DNA of 8,274 nucleotides from Opitutus sp. GAS368 (GTDB lineage Bacteria > Verrucomicrobiota > Verrucomicrobiia > Opitutales > Opitutaceae), in assembly GCA_945861235.1 (NCBI GenBank), contig CAMATV010000129.1:1-8274 (forward strand). The letters are read 5' to 3'. The notes beneath the pieces are model-generated. The model was given only the letters and a program-made list of their open reading frames with translations. It searched no databases and was not told the DNA's origin. Position numbers and translations under genes: made by a program. Positions 1-6,279 of the stretch are shown here, in pieces. Numbering within the stretch: position 1 is the stretch's first letter; each line of letters opens with the position of its first letter.

Positions 1-10
1 TCGGAGCGGC

Positions 11-565
11 TCAGAAGCCGCGTTTCTGGAGCTGCGCGCTGAGTTGCTGCATAAAGGCTTGGGAGTCGGCCGGAGTGGGGCGGTAGCCGGGTTGGCTGAT
101 CTCGGTGAAACCGGGGCGATACTGCTGGTCGATGACCCATTTGCCGGTCACGCCGTCACTGAAGGTTACCGTGCCGGCGGCGAGGGCGCCGGGGATGAGG
201 GTAACTTTGTCGACTTCGACGGTCACTGAGCTGGCGCCGGGAGGAAGGTCTTCGAGGCCGTCATCAGCCAGCTCGGCCTCCGCGTCGGCAGGCGACTCGG
301 CCGCAGCATCGGCTATTCCCGCGGGTTGTGCGGAGGACCCCGGCGCTTTGGCGACGGGCGGCGGCGTTTTGCTCACGTCGCTGGCGTCAACCTTGGGGGC
401 GGGGTCCTTGAGTTCGAGGTTGAGGTCGTCCACGAGGAAGCGGACATCGCGGTAGGTCATCGAGAACTTGAATTGCTCAGTGATTTTTTTTTGGACCGCA
501 GAAAGATTGTCGCCGGCGGCGACCCATAATGAGACGGAAGCTTTTTGCTCGGGAGTGAGTGACAT
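11..565 (-). CDS. Conserved-looking hypothetical protein downstream of dnaA (184 aa)
   Basis: I do not recognise a named family with certainty. The protein has three visible parts. Residues 1-52 look helical and HTH-like (LSAVQKKITEQF followed by MTYRDVRFLVDDL), a layout I associate with verrucomicrobial proteins of unknown function. Residues 53-112 form an Ala/Pro/Asp-rich, probably disordered acidic linker. Residues 113-184 look beta-rich (VTVEVDKVTLIPG, GTVTFSDGVTGKWVIDQ) and end in a short amphipathic helix and KRGF. There is no signal peptide or membrane segment, so it is probably cytoplasmic. The start is an ATG at 563-565, the first residues of the helical domain; no Shine-Dalgarno sequence precedes it. 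A terminator lies between dnaA and this gene, so it is probably transcribed separately. The domain layout and its codon use, like that of its neighbours, argue for a real gene. Function is unknown; DNA or protein binding through the N-terminal domain is only a guess. Confidence 0.85.
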   Translation of the reverse strand: MSLTPEQKASVSLWVAAGDNLSAVQKKITEQFKFSMTYRDVRFLVDDLNLELKDPAPKVDASDVSKTPPPVAKAPGSSAQPAGIADAAAESPADAEAELADDGLEDLPPGASSVTVEVDKVTLIPGALAAGTVTFSDGVTGKWVIDQQYRPGFTEISQPGYRPTPADSQAFMQQLSAQLQKRGF

Positions 566-573
566 GGTTGGAG

Positions 574-610
574 GCTAGTCGCTGAGAGCCCGGAGTCTAG
601 AGCTAGTTGC
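574..610 (-). promoter_or_regulatory. Paired CTAG-containing direct repeat upstream of the hypothetical gene
   Basis: GCTAGTCGC (574-582) and GCTAGTTGC (602-610) match at 8 of 9 positions and lie 28 bp apart in the same orientation. A third CTAG falls between them at 597-600. They occupy the only space between the dnaA terminator and the start codon at 565, where this gene's promoter should be. They could be operator half-sites, but two copies of a 9-mer may also be chance. I could not place a convincing -10/-35 pair. Confidence 0.25.
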
Positions 611-637
611 GAAAAAGCCCGGAACGATTCCGGGCTT
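611..637 (-). terminator. Rho-independent terminator of dnaA
   Basis: A perfect 10-bp stem, AAGCCCGGAA (615-624) against TTCCGGGCTT (628-637), closes a 3-nt loop. On the minus strand the stem ends in a run of five T (616-612), two of them inside the stem. It starts 25 bp after the dnaA stop codon and faces the right way. The T-run is short, so termination may be incomplete. On the plus strand the stem is followed only by a weak pyrimidine stretch. Confidence 0.8.
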
Positions 638-661
638 GGCTCTTTCTGCAACGGGTAAGGC

Positions 662-2065
662 TTACTTCGAAAGCTGGGTCTTGAGGAACTCGACGCTGCT
701 GCGCGTCGAGGCGTCCTGCTCGCACATATTGTCTACGGCCTTGCAGGCGTGGATCACGGTGCCGTGGTCACGACCGCCGAAGGTGTCGCCGATTTCTTGG
801 AGCGAATGTTTGGTGAGAACGCGGGAGAGATACATCGCGATTTGGCGGGGGATGGCGATGTTGTTGGGCCGGCGTTTGCTGGTCATGTCGCTGTGCCGAA
901 TTTGAAAATGGTCGGCGACACGCTTCTGAATCGTCTCGATGGTCAGGATCGTCTGGGCCTGCTCCATCAGTACGTCGTGCAGCAGGCGTTCGGCCGTGGC
1001 GACGTCCATCGGCTTGCTCGTGAGTGCCGTGTAGCTCGCGACCTTAATCAACGCGCCCTCGAGGCGGCGGATGTTCTTCGTGATATTCTGCGCAATGAAA
1101 TTAAGGACGGCTTCCGAAAGGTTGCATTTCAGGGTGGCTGCCTTGGTGCGCAAAATGGCCTGACGGGTCTCGAGGTCGGGTGCTTGAATGTCGGCGGGCA
1201 GGCCCCATTCAAAACGAGATACGAGGCGGGCCTCGAGTTTTTGGATTTCGCTGGCGCGGCGGTCGCTGGAGAGGATGATCTGTTTTCCAGATTCAAAGAG
1301 ATCGTTGAAGGTGTGGAAGAACTCTTCTTGGATCCGCTCTTTGCCGGCGAGAAATTGGACGTCGTCGATCAGCAGGACGTCGACGTGCCGGTAGCGCTGG
1401 CGGAATTTTGTGAGGGAATTCTCCTGGAGCGCCTGGATGAATTCGTTGGTGAATTTTTCCGTCGAAAGGTAGGCGACCCGCGCGTCGGGGTTGGCGCGGA
1501 GAATGGCGTGTCCGATGGCGTGCATCAGGTGGGTCTTACCGAGCCCGGTGTCACCGTAGAGGAACAGGGGGTTGTAGGCTTGGGCGGGGGCCTGCGCGAC
1601 GGCGAGGGATGCGGCATGAGCCATCTGGTTATTGGCCCCGACGACAAAGGTTTCGAAGGTGTTGCGGGGATTGAGCGTGCCGGCGACGGGACCGCGTTCG
1701 TCGTATCGGGTGGTGCGACGAGCGGGAGCGGGGCGGCTGCGGGGGGCTGCGGCATCGGTCGAGCGGGGACCATTCGACCCGGCAGATCCAAGACCATTCC
1801 GGGCGTTGGAATCGGTCTTGCGCAGTGTCACGGTCACCATGCGACCGGCGTTCAGGCGGAGGCGCTGAGTGATCAGATCGAGGTAGTTGTCGTGAATCCA
1901 AATCGCCGCGAAGTCATTGGCCACGCCAAGCGTCATCGCATCGCCCGTGGTTTCGAGGCACACGACGGGTTCGAACCACATCTGGAAAACATCTTCCGGA
2001 AAGAGCGACTTAAAGTCGCATTTTACGGTTTCCCAGAGGCTGGGAGAGAGGGACAATGAAGGCAT
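662..2065 (-). CDS. dnaA: Chromosomal replication initiator protein DnaA
   Basis: DnaA is the AAA+ ATPase that binds DnaA boxes at the origin, opens the duplex and loads the helicase; it also acts as a transcription factor. From the chosen start the protein is 467 aa, the usual length. Domain I is about residues 8-85 (LWETVKCDFKSLFPEDVFQMWFEP). A low-complexity linker spans about 86-130. The AAA+ domain has Walker A GDTGLGKTH (171-179), Walker B LLIDD (231-235), sensor I SSDR (267-269 region), the arginine-finger segment ARLVSRFEWGL (279-289) and sensor II NIRRLEGAL (331-339). The C-terminal DNA-binding domain has SKRRPNN (396-402) and the signature GGRDHGTVIHA (430-440). I chose ATG 2063-2065 because domain I begins there. 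The frame stays open to a TTG at 2158, but those 31 residues look non-conserved and overlap a perfect DnaA box at 2088-2096. dnaN is not next to it in this window; a terminator follows at 611-637. Confidence 0.98.
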   Translation of the reverse strand: MPSLSLSPSLWETVKCDFKSLFPEDVFQMWFEPVVCLETTGDAMTLGVANDFAAIWIHDNYLDLITQRLRLNAGRMVTVTLRKTDSNARNGLGSAGSNGPRSTDAAAPRSRPAPARRTTRYDERGPVAGTLNPRNTFETFVVGANNQMAHAASLAVAQAPAQAYNPLFLYGDTGLGKTHLMHAIGHAILRANPDARVAYLSTEKFTNEFIQALQENSLTKFRQRYRHVDVLLIDDVQFLAGKERIQEEFFHTFNDLFESGKQIILSSDRRASEIQKLEARLVSRFEWGLPADIQAPDLETRQAILRTKAATLKCNLSEAVLNFIAQNITKNIRRLEGALIKVASYTALTSKPMDVATAERLLHDVLMEQAQTILTIETIQKRVADHFQIRHSDMTSKRRPNNIAIPRQIAMYLSRVLTKHSLQEIGDTFGGRDHGTVIHACKAVDNMCEQDASTRSSVEFLKTQLSK

Positions 2066-2087
2066 GGTAGCAGGCGAGGAGGTGGTT

Positions 2088-2096
2088 TTATTCACA
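2088..2096 (+). promoter_or_regulatory. DnaA box (TTATTCACA)
   Basis: This is an exact match to the DnaA-box consensus TTATNCACA. It lies 22 bp upstream of the chosen dnaA start codon, a position suited to autoregulation of dnaA. It falls inside the TTG-initiated extension of the dnaA frame, which is one reason to prefer the downstream ATG. Confidence 0.6.
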
Positions 2097-2183
2097 CTGG
2101 GCCGCGAACTGTCTTTCGACACGTCAGAACGGGCCTCATCCACGTCTCCTCGCTGCAACGAAAGTCAGGCTCAACCACCGGGT

Positions 2184-2218
2184 GAAAAATAGCTGAAAAT
2201 GAAGAATCATAATCAATT
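2184..2218. promoter_or_regulatory. AT-rich patch upstream of dnaA, possible promoter or unwinding element
   Basis: Only 8 of 35 bases are G or C, in a very GC-rich window. On the minus strand it contains TATGAT (2211-2206), a fair -10 hexamer about 140 bp upstream of the dnaA start. No good -35 is found 15-18 bp further upstream. It could be the dnaA promoter or a duplex-unwinding element; the sequence alone does not decide. Confidence 0.3.
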
Positions 2219-2370
2219 GGTGGCCAGGCGATAGCGGTGTTTGTGCCGCAGGATATGCTGGATGGGGTTCGAATGACATGGGAAAGAGCAACCGGACGGC
2301 GAAATAGAATTGGACGAAGGCGGAGTAACTATGAACCCAAAAAGCATTTCAAGGCGAACTTTCCGACAAC

Positions 2371-2395
2371 TTATTCACAGGCAGTTTGGGCATAA
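2371..2395. promoter_or_regulatory. Inverted pair of DnaA boxes
   Basis: TTATTCACA (2371-2379) is a perfect box. After a 7-bp spacer comes TGGGCATAA (2387-2395), which on the minus strand reads TTATGCCCA and differs from TTATNCACA at one position. The pair is directly followed by an AT-rich tract (TTTCTTGATTTTTT, 2397-2410). Close, oppositely oriented boxes beside AT-rich DNA are typical of DnaA-regulated sites; the second box is less certain than the first. Confidence 0.5.
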
Positions 2396-2594
2396 CTTTC
2401 TTGATTTTTTCGTTGCCACGCTCCGCTTGAGTGCGGTGACCGGAAAATGGCGAAAAGACGCGTAATTTTTGCGGCGTTACACAGCGGTGGAAGCGGCTTG
2501 GCGAGCGGATTTGCTGGTGAACGTCCGGTTACAATACGGTCACAGGGGCAGGTTTTCCTGGATACGCCTACACTGAAAACTCCGAGCCAAGCGC

Positions 2595-4658
2595 TCAAGC
2601 CTGGGCTGGATCCGGCTCACTCCATTTGCCGTGTTCCTTGATCAGGGCGATCAGACGGGCGTCGGCTTCGGCCTGGGGGAGGTTGTATTGGACGCAGTTC
2701 TTGCCGACGTAGAGGTTGATTTTTCCGGGAGCGCCGCCGACGTAGCCGAAGTCGGCGTCGGCCATTTCCCCGGGGCCGTTCACGATGCAGCCCATGATGG
2801 CGAGCTTCACGCCTTTGAGGTGGCCGGTCTGGGCGCGAATGCGCTGGGTCGTCGTCTGGAGATCAAAGAGCGTGCGACCACAGCTGGGACACGCGACGAA
2901 TTCGGTTTTCGAAATGCGGGCACCGGCACCTTGGAGGACGTTGTAGGCGAGCTTGAGCGAGCGGGTGACGTCGGCTTCGGTTTCGACGCTGACGAAGTCG
3001 CCGACGCCGTCGCAGAGGAGGCTGCCGTTGAGGAACGAGGCCTCGAGGAGTTTTGAGAGGAAACTATTTTCGCCGCGAACGGCGGTCGCGGCGGTCGTGC
3101 GTATCCAGATAGGCGCACGCGAGCCCGCGAGGTGGAGAGCCTCGACGAGGGCACGATGACGTCCGACGGCGTGGGCGGAGTCGAGCGGAGCAGGCTGAGC
3201 CGCCGGCGCTCCTGCGGAGCTGAGGCAAGCCGAGGCGTCGAGTGAAACGACAAGGCGGTCGTCGCCGAGCGCGCGGAGCGTGGAGGCGAGGACGTGCGCG
3301 GCGGCGGGGGTGAGTTCGCAGGCAAGGAAGTGGCCGTGCTGACGCACGATTTCCGCGAAAGCGCGCAGCGTGGATTCCTCGGTGGCGGTGAAAGGACGGA
3401 CGAGGAGAAGGCGGCCCGGGCTCATCGCGAGGAGCGGCTGCAGGAGGTCGGGCGTGAGCGCAGGGGAGAGCTCGAGCGCGAGGAAACTGACAGGCAGGGG
3501 CGTGGTGGCGGCGACTTCGCAGAAGGCGGCGAGATCGCCGGCGGTGGCGATGGGGACGAGCAGGCCTTCGGGCGGAGTGTCCTTGAATTTTGGTGACGCC
3601 AGGTCGCGGGCGGCGGCGGAGAGGGCGGCGATGGAGGGGACGCGGACGATGACCCGCGGCGGTTGCTCCGGGCCGACGACGCAGGTCTCCGAGAACGTGA
3701 GGGTCGTGGTGGCGCGTTTGTTAAAATGATACGGGTCGATCCTGTCGGTGGCCGGCGCGACGACGGTGGACGACCAGAGGCTCATCGCTTTATCCGCGAT
3801 GGCACGGGCCACGGGGATTTCGTAGACGCTGTCCTCGGTGAGCGACACTCGGATGGTATCGCCGAGACCGTCGAGGAGGAGGGAACCGATGCCGATGGCG
3901 CTCTTGATCCGACCGTCTTCGCCGTCACCGGCTTCGGTCACGCCGAGATGGAGGGGGTAGTGCATGGCCTCTTGGGTCATGCGTTCGACGAGGAGGCGGT
4001 AGGCTTGGATCATGACTTTCGGATTCGATGACTTCATCGAGAGCATGATCTGGTCATAGCGGTGATCGCGGGCGATCCGCAGAAATTCGAGGGCGCTCTC
4101 CACCATGCCGAGGGGGGTGTCGCCGTAGCGGTTCATGATCCGGTCGCTCAGCGAGCCGTGGTTGGTGCCGATGCGCATGGCGCGGCCGAGAGTTTTGCAG
4201 CGGAGAACCAAGGGTGAAAAAGTTTCGTGGAGGCGGGCGAGCTCGGCGTCGTAGTCACCGTCGGAGTATTCGCGCACCGCGAATTTCTTTTTGTCGGCGT
4301 AGTTACCGGGATTGACGCGAATTTTTTCGACGTGTTCGACGGCTTCCATGGCGGCGCTCGGGAGGAAATGGATGTCGGCGACGAGGGGAATGTGGGCGAA
4401 ACCGGCGGCGGAGAATTGGGAGCGGATGGCGCGCAGGCATTTGGCGGCGGCAACGTTGGGTGCGGTGATGCGGACGATTTCGCAACCGACCTCGGCCAAG
4501 GCGATGGATTGTTGGACGGTGGCGGCGACGTCCTGGGTGTCGCTGGTCGTCATCGACTGGATACGGATCGGGTTGCTGCCGCCAACGCCGAGGCCGCCGA
4601 CATTGACGGGATGGGTGGGACGGCGGACGGTGTGGTAGCGGGAGGCGCAGTAAGACAT
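2595..4658 (-). CDS. ispG: 4-hydroxy-3-methylbut-2-en-1-yl diphosphate synthase, long three-domain form
   Basis: IspG (GcpE) is a cytoplasmic [4Fe-4S] enzyme that converts methylerythritol cyclodiphosphate to HMBPP in the MEP isoprenoid pathway. At 687 aa it is much longer than the roughly 360-400 aa two-domain enzyme of E. coli. Residues about 10-290 form the TIM barrel (IRIQSMTTSDT 31-41, ADIHF 94-98, KIRVNPGN 112-119, LGVTEAGDGEDGRIKSAIGIG 238-258). Residues about 300-580 are the extra domain (A*) known from the plant and chlamydial enzymes. The C-terminal iron-sulfur domain has CPSCGR (C590, C593) and MGCIVNGPGE (C624, E631), so all three cysteine ligands and the glutamate are present. 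The start is ATG 4656-4658, close before the barrel; no Shine-Dalgarno sequence is seen. rseP ends 129 bp upstream, and dxr of the same pathway lies two genes upstream. The insert is Ala/Leu-rich and looks less conserved than the ends. Confidence 0.97.
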   Translation of the reverse strand: MSYCASRYHTVRRPTHPVNVGGLGVGGSNPIRIQSMTTSDTQDVAATVQQSIALAEVGCEIVRITAPNVAAAKCLRAIRSQFSAAGFAHIPLVADIHFLPSAAMEAVEHVEKIRVNPGNYADKKKFAVREYSDGDYDAELARLHETFSPLVLRCKTLGRAMRIGTNHGSLSDRIMNRYGDTPLGMVESALEFLRIARDHRYDQIMLSMKSSNPKVMIQAYRLLVERMTQEAMHYPLHLGVTEAGDGEDGRIKSAIGIGSLLLDGLGDTIRVSLTEDSVYEIPVARAIADKAMSLWSSTVVAPATDRIDPYHFNKRATTTLTFSETCVVGPEQPPRVIVRVPSIAALSAAARDLASPKFKDTPPEGLLVPIATAGDLAAFCEVAATTPLPVSFLALELSPALTPDLLQPLLAMSPGRLLLVRPFTATEESTLRAFAEIVRQHGHFLACELTPAAAHVLASTLRALGDDRLVVSLDASACLSSAGAPAAQPAPLDSAHAVGRHRALVEALHLAGSRAPIWIRTTAATAVRGENSFLSKLLEASFLNGSLLCDGVGDFVSVETEADVTRSLKLAYNVLQGAGARISKTEFVACPSCGRTLFDLQTTTQRIRAQTGHLKGVKLAIMGCIVNGPGEMADADFGYVGGAPGKINLYVGKNCVQYNLPQAEADARLIALIKEHGKWSEPDPAQA

Positions 4659-4718
4659 GGTGAGACGGTCGGAGGCCGAATGGCTAAATGAGTAATGACT
4701 AAGGCCTGATGGCGAAGA

Positions 4719-4733
4719 CCAAACTTGGTTTGG
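4719..4733. repeat. Short palindrome in the rseP-ispG spacer
   Basis: CCAAAC (4719-4724) and GTTTGG (4728-4733) are perfect inverted halves around TTG. The palindrome lies 60 bp upstream of the ispG start and 16 bp from the REP-like hairpin. It could be an operator, or an outer part of the neighbouring repeat. No T-run follows it, so it is not a terminator. Confidence 0.3.
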
Positions 4734-4749
4734 CGTTCGGGGCGCGGAC

Positions 4750-4774
4750 GGGCGTCGGTGAGCGACGCCCCTAC
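4750..4774 (-). repeat. REP-like palindrome with GTAG head
   Basis: On the minus strand a GTAG tetranucleotide (4774-4771) is followed at once by a perfect 8-bp stem, GGGCGTCG (4770-4763) and CGACGCCC (4757-4750), around the loop CTCAC. A GTAG or GTGG head directly before a GC-rich hairpin is the hallmark of REP elements, which are mobilised by RAYT (REP-associated tyrosine) transposases. It starts 13 bp after the rseP stop codon, where REPs often sit and can stabilise upstream mRNA or attenuate read-through. Only one copy is in the window, so the repeat status is inferred. Confidence 0.55.
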
Positions 4775-4787
4775 GGAGGCCGACGGA

Positions 4788-6257
4788 CTATTTGCCGACG
4801 GGGGTCGGCACGGGGGCTGACGGAGCGGTTGCGGGAGGGGTGGCGGCGGGTGCGGGGCGCTCGGCTCTTGAGTCGCGGGCCCAGCGCTTCACGTCGAAGA
4901 AGCTCACGTAGACGATCAGTGACATCAAAATGACGAAGAATGCGCTCTGCGTTGCCATGATGAAGTTGGCGGGGAGTTCGCGCCGGCGAATGCGGCCGAT
5001 GGTGGCGAAGAGAATTTGGCCGCCGTCGAGGACGGGAATGGGGAGCAGATTGAAAATGGCGAGGTTGACGTTGACGAGGATGACGAACCAGAGCGCGCGA
5101 CGGATATCCCATTGGGCCTGTTGGTGGAGGGCGCGGGCAATGCCGATGGGGCCGCTGAGTTTCGACGGTCCGATATCAGAGCTGGGGCTGAGGAGGGCGC
5201 CGAGTGTCCGGAAGGTGGAGACGACGTCGTTGGAGACTTGGGCCCAAGGGGTCGGGTGGAGAATGACGATATTGTCGCGGTAGCGAAGGCCGATGCGCGG
5301 AACGGATTTCCCGGTGCGTTCGTCGGTATCGAGACGTGGCTGGATACGGAGGGTGATCTGTTCCTGGCCGCGTTGGAGTAGAAATTCGCTGGGGCGGGAG
5401 GCGTTCTTCGCAAGATGTTCGCTGATGGCGACGCGTTGGAAGACGGGTTTGCCGTCGACGGCGATGACGCGGTCGCCCGGTTTGATACCGGCGAGGGCGG
5501 CGGGCCAATCGGGCAGGAGTGATTCGGCGGTGAGGTCCTCGGCGGGTTCGACGCCGGAGATGCGGATCTTATCGTCACCGAGGAGGCGTGGGTAGACGAC
5601 GATCTCCATCGATTTACCGGCGCGCTCGATGACGAAGATGGCCTTGCGGCGGTCGTCACTGGCGCGGCCTTTGCCGAGGAGGACCCCATTGAGGATATCT
5701 TCGAAATTGGCGACGCGGTGGCCGTCGATCGATGTGACGTTGTCGCCGGCTTGGAGACCGGCATCGGCGGCGGGATTGGGGACCGTCGTTCCGTCGGCGA
5801 GCTTAATGACGGCGTTGACGGTGCCGATGCGGGTGGTGTTGAGCTCGGAGAAGGTGGGTTCGCCGACGAGCCAGACGATACAAGCGAGGGCGAAGGCGAA
5901 GAGGATATTGAACGAGGCGCCGGCGACGAGGATCAGCATCTTCGACGTGTAGTCGATGGGTGGGAGGGTGGTGACGTCGGTGGTGCTTTCGCCCTCGACG
6001 GGGCCGAGGTCGGCGAGTTGCGGGAGGAGGACGTAGCCGCCGAGGGGGATCCAGGAGAGCCGGTATTCGACGCCGTCTTTCCCGCGGCGAGACCAGATGG
6101 CGGGGCCGAAACCGATGGAGAAACGCTCGACCTTGGCGCCGCGTTTGCGGGCGGCGAGGAAATGGCCGAGTTCGTGGACGAAGATCGAGCCGCCGAAAAA
6201 GAGGACGACGAGAAACGCGGACCAGACGTTGGAGAGGAGCGGAGCGAGGAAATCCAT
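4788..6257 (-). CDS. rseP: RseP-type site-2 intramembrane zinc metalloprotease
   Basis: This is an M50 family inner-membrane protease; in E. coli RseP cleaves the anti-sigma factor RseA within the membrane and removes signal-peptide remnants. The substrate here is unknown. At 489 aa it is slightly longer than E. coli RseP (450 aa). The first membrane segment holds the zinc motif HELGH (28-32). A second segment lies at about 107-131, two PDZ domains at about 140-225 (LQAGDNVTSIDG) and 235-310 (IKPGDRVIAVDGKPV), and the third catalytic segment carries NLLPIPVLDGG (403-413), with D411 the third zinc ligand. A final segment spans about 432-455. The last 30 residues form an Ala/Pro-rich cytoplasmic-type tail. 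The start is ATG 6255-6257, just before the first membrane helix. dxr ends 22 bp upstream, so the two genes are almost certainly co-transcribed; this dxr-rseP pairing is widespread in bacteria. Confidence 0.96.
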   Translation of the reverse strand: MDFLAPLLSNVWSAFLVVLFFGGSIFVHELGHFLAARKRGAKVERFSIGFGPAIWSRRGKDGVEYRLSWIPLGGYVLLPQLADLGPVEGESTTDVTTLPPIDYTSKMLILVAGASFNILFAFALACIVWLVGEPTFSELNTTRIGTVNAVIKLADGTTVPNPAADAGLQAGDNVTSIDGHRVANFEDILNGVLLGKGRASDDRRKAIFVIERAGKSMEIVVYPRLLGDDKIRISGVEPAEDLTAESLLPDWPAALAGIKPGDRVIAVDGKPVFQRVAISEHLAKNASRPSEFLLQRGQEQITLRIQPRLDTDERTGKSVPRIGLRYRDNIVILHPTPWAQVSNDVVSTFRTLGALLSPSSDIGPSKLSGPIGIARALHQQAQWDIRRALWFVILVNVNLAIFNLLPIPVLDGGQILFATIGRIRRRELPANFIMATQSAFFVILMSLIVYVSFFDVKRWARDSRAERPAPAATPPATAPSAPVPTPVGK

Positions 6258-6279
6258 GCGGAACAGGAGGGGCGGGAAA

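Larger units (their letters stand above)
2066..2594. other. Non-coding region upstream of dnaA; candidate dnaA control region or oriC
   Basis: This 529-bp gap lies between the dnaA start and the ispG stop and holds no supportable gene. It contains two perfect TTATTCACA boxes (2088-2096 and 2371-2379) in the same orientation, a one-mismatch box in the opposite orientation (2387-2395), a 35-bp AT-rich patch (2184-2218) and an AT-rich tract (about 2391-2412) next to the box pair. These are the ingredients of dnaA autoregulation and of many origins. Three boxes is a low count for an oriC, so the origin role is uncertain. No clear terminator for ispG was found here. Confidence 0.45.

Noticed and set aside
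749..2059. 436-residue open frame on the plus strand, antisense to dnaA
   Set aside because: It is the exact antisense of a certain dnaA; Gly/Val/Glu-rich composition is typical of the complementary frame of a GC-rich gene, and no domain is visible.
2206..2235. Full sigma-70 promoter for dnaA
   Set aside because: TATGAT is a reasonable -10, but no hexamer at 15-18 bp spacing resembles TTGACA, so I kept only the AT-rich patch.
2427..2543. Possible ispG terminator, including GTGACCG (2436-2442) against CGGTCAC (2537-2543)
   Set aside because: The 7-bp complement is 94 bp apart and no hairpin plus T-run on the minus strand was found; probably chance.
2371..2598. 75-residue frame on the minus strand overlapping the ispG stop
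   Set aside because: It starts at a TTG overlapping the ispG stop, has no recognisable sequence, ends in the DnaA box and lies in what looks like non-coding DNA. A small peptide cannot be excluded, but nothing supports it.
2447..2641. 64-residue plus-strand frame MAKRRVIFAALHSGG in the dnaA-ispG gap
   Set aside because: It runs into ispG antisense, has no Shine-Dalgarno sequence and no recognisable domain.
4709..4933. 74-residue Arg-rich plus-strand frame across the rseP-ispG spacer
   Set aside because: It is made of the REP-like hairpin and rseP antisense; the Arg/Gly composition is that of a random GC-rich frame.
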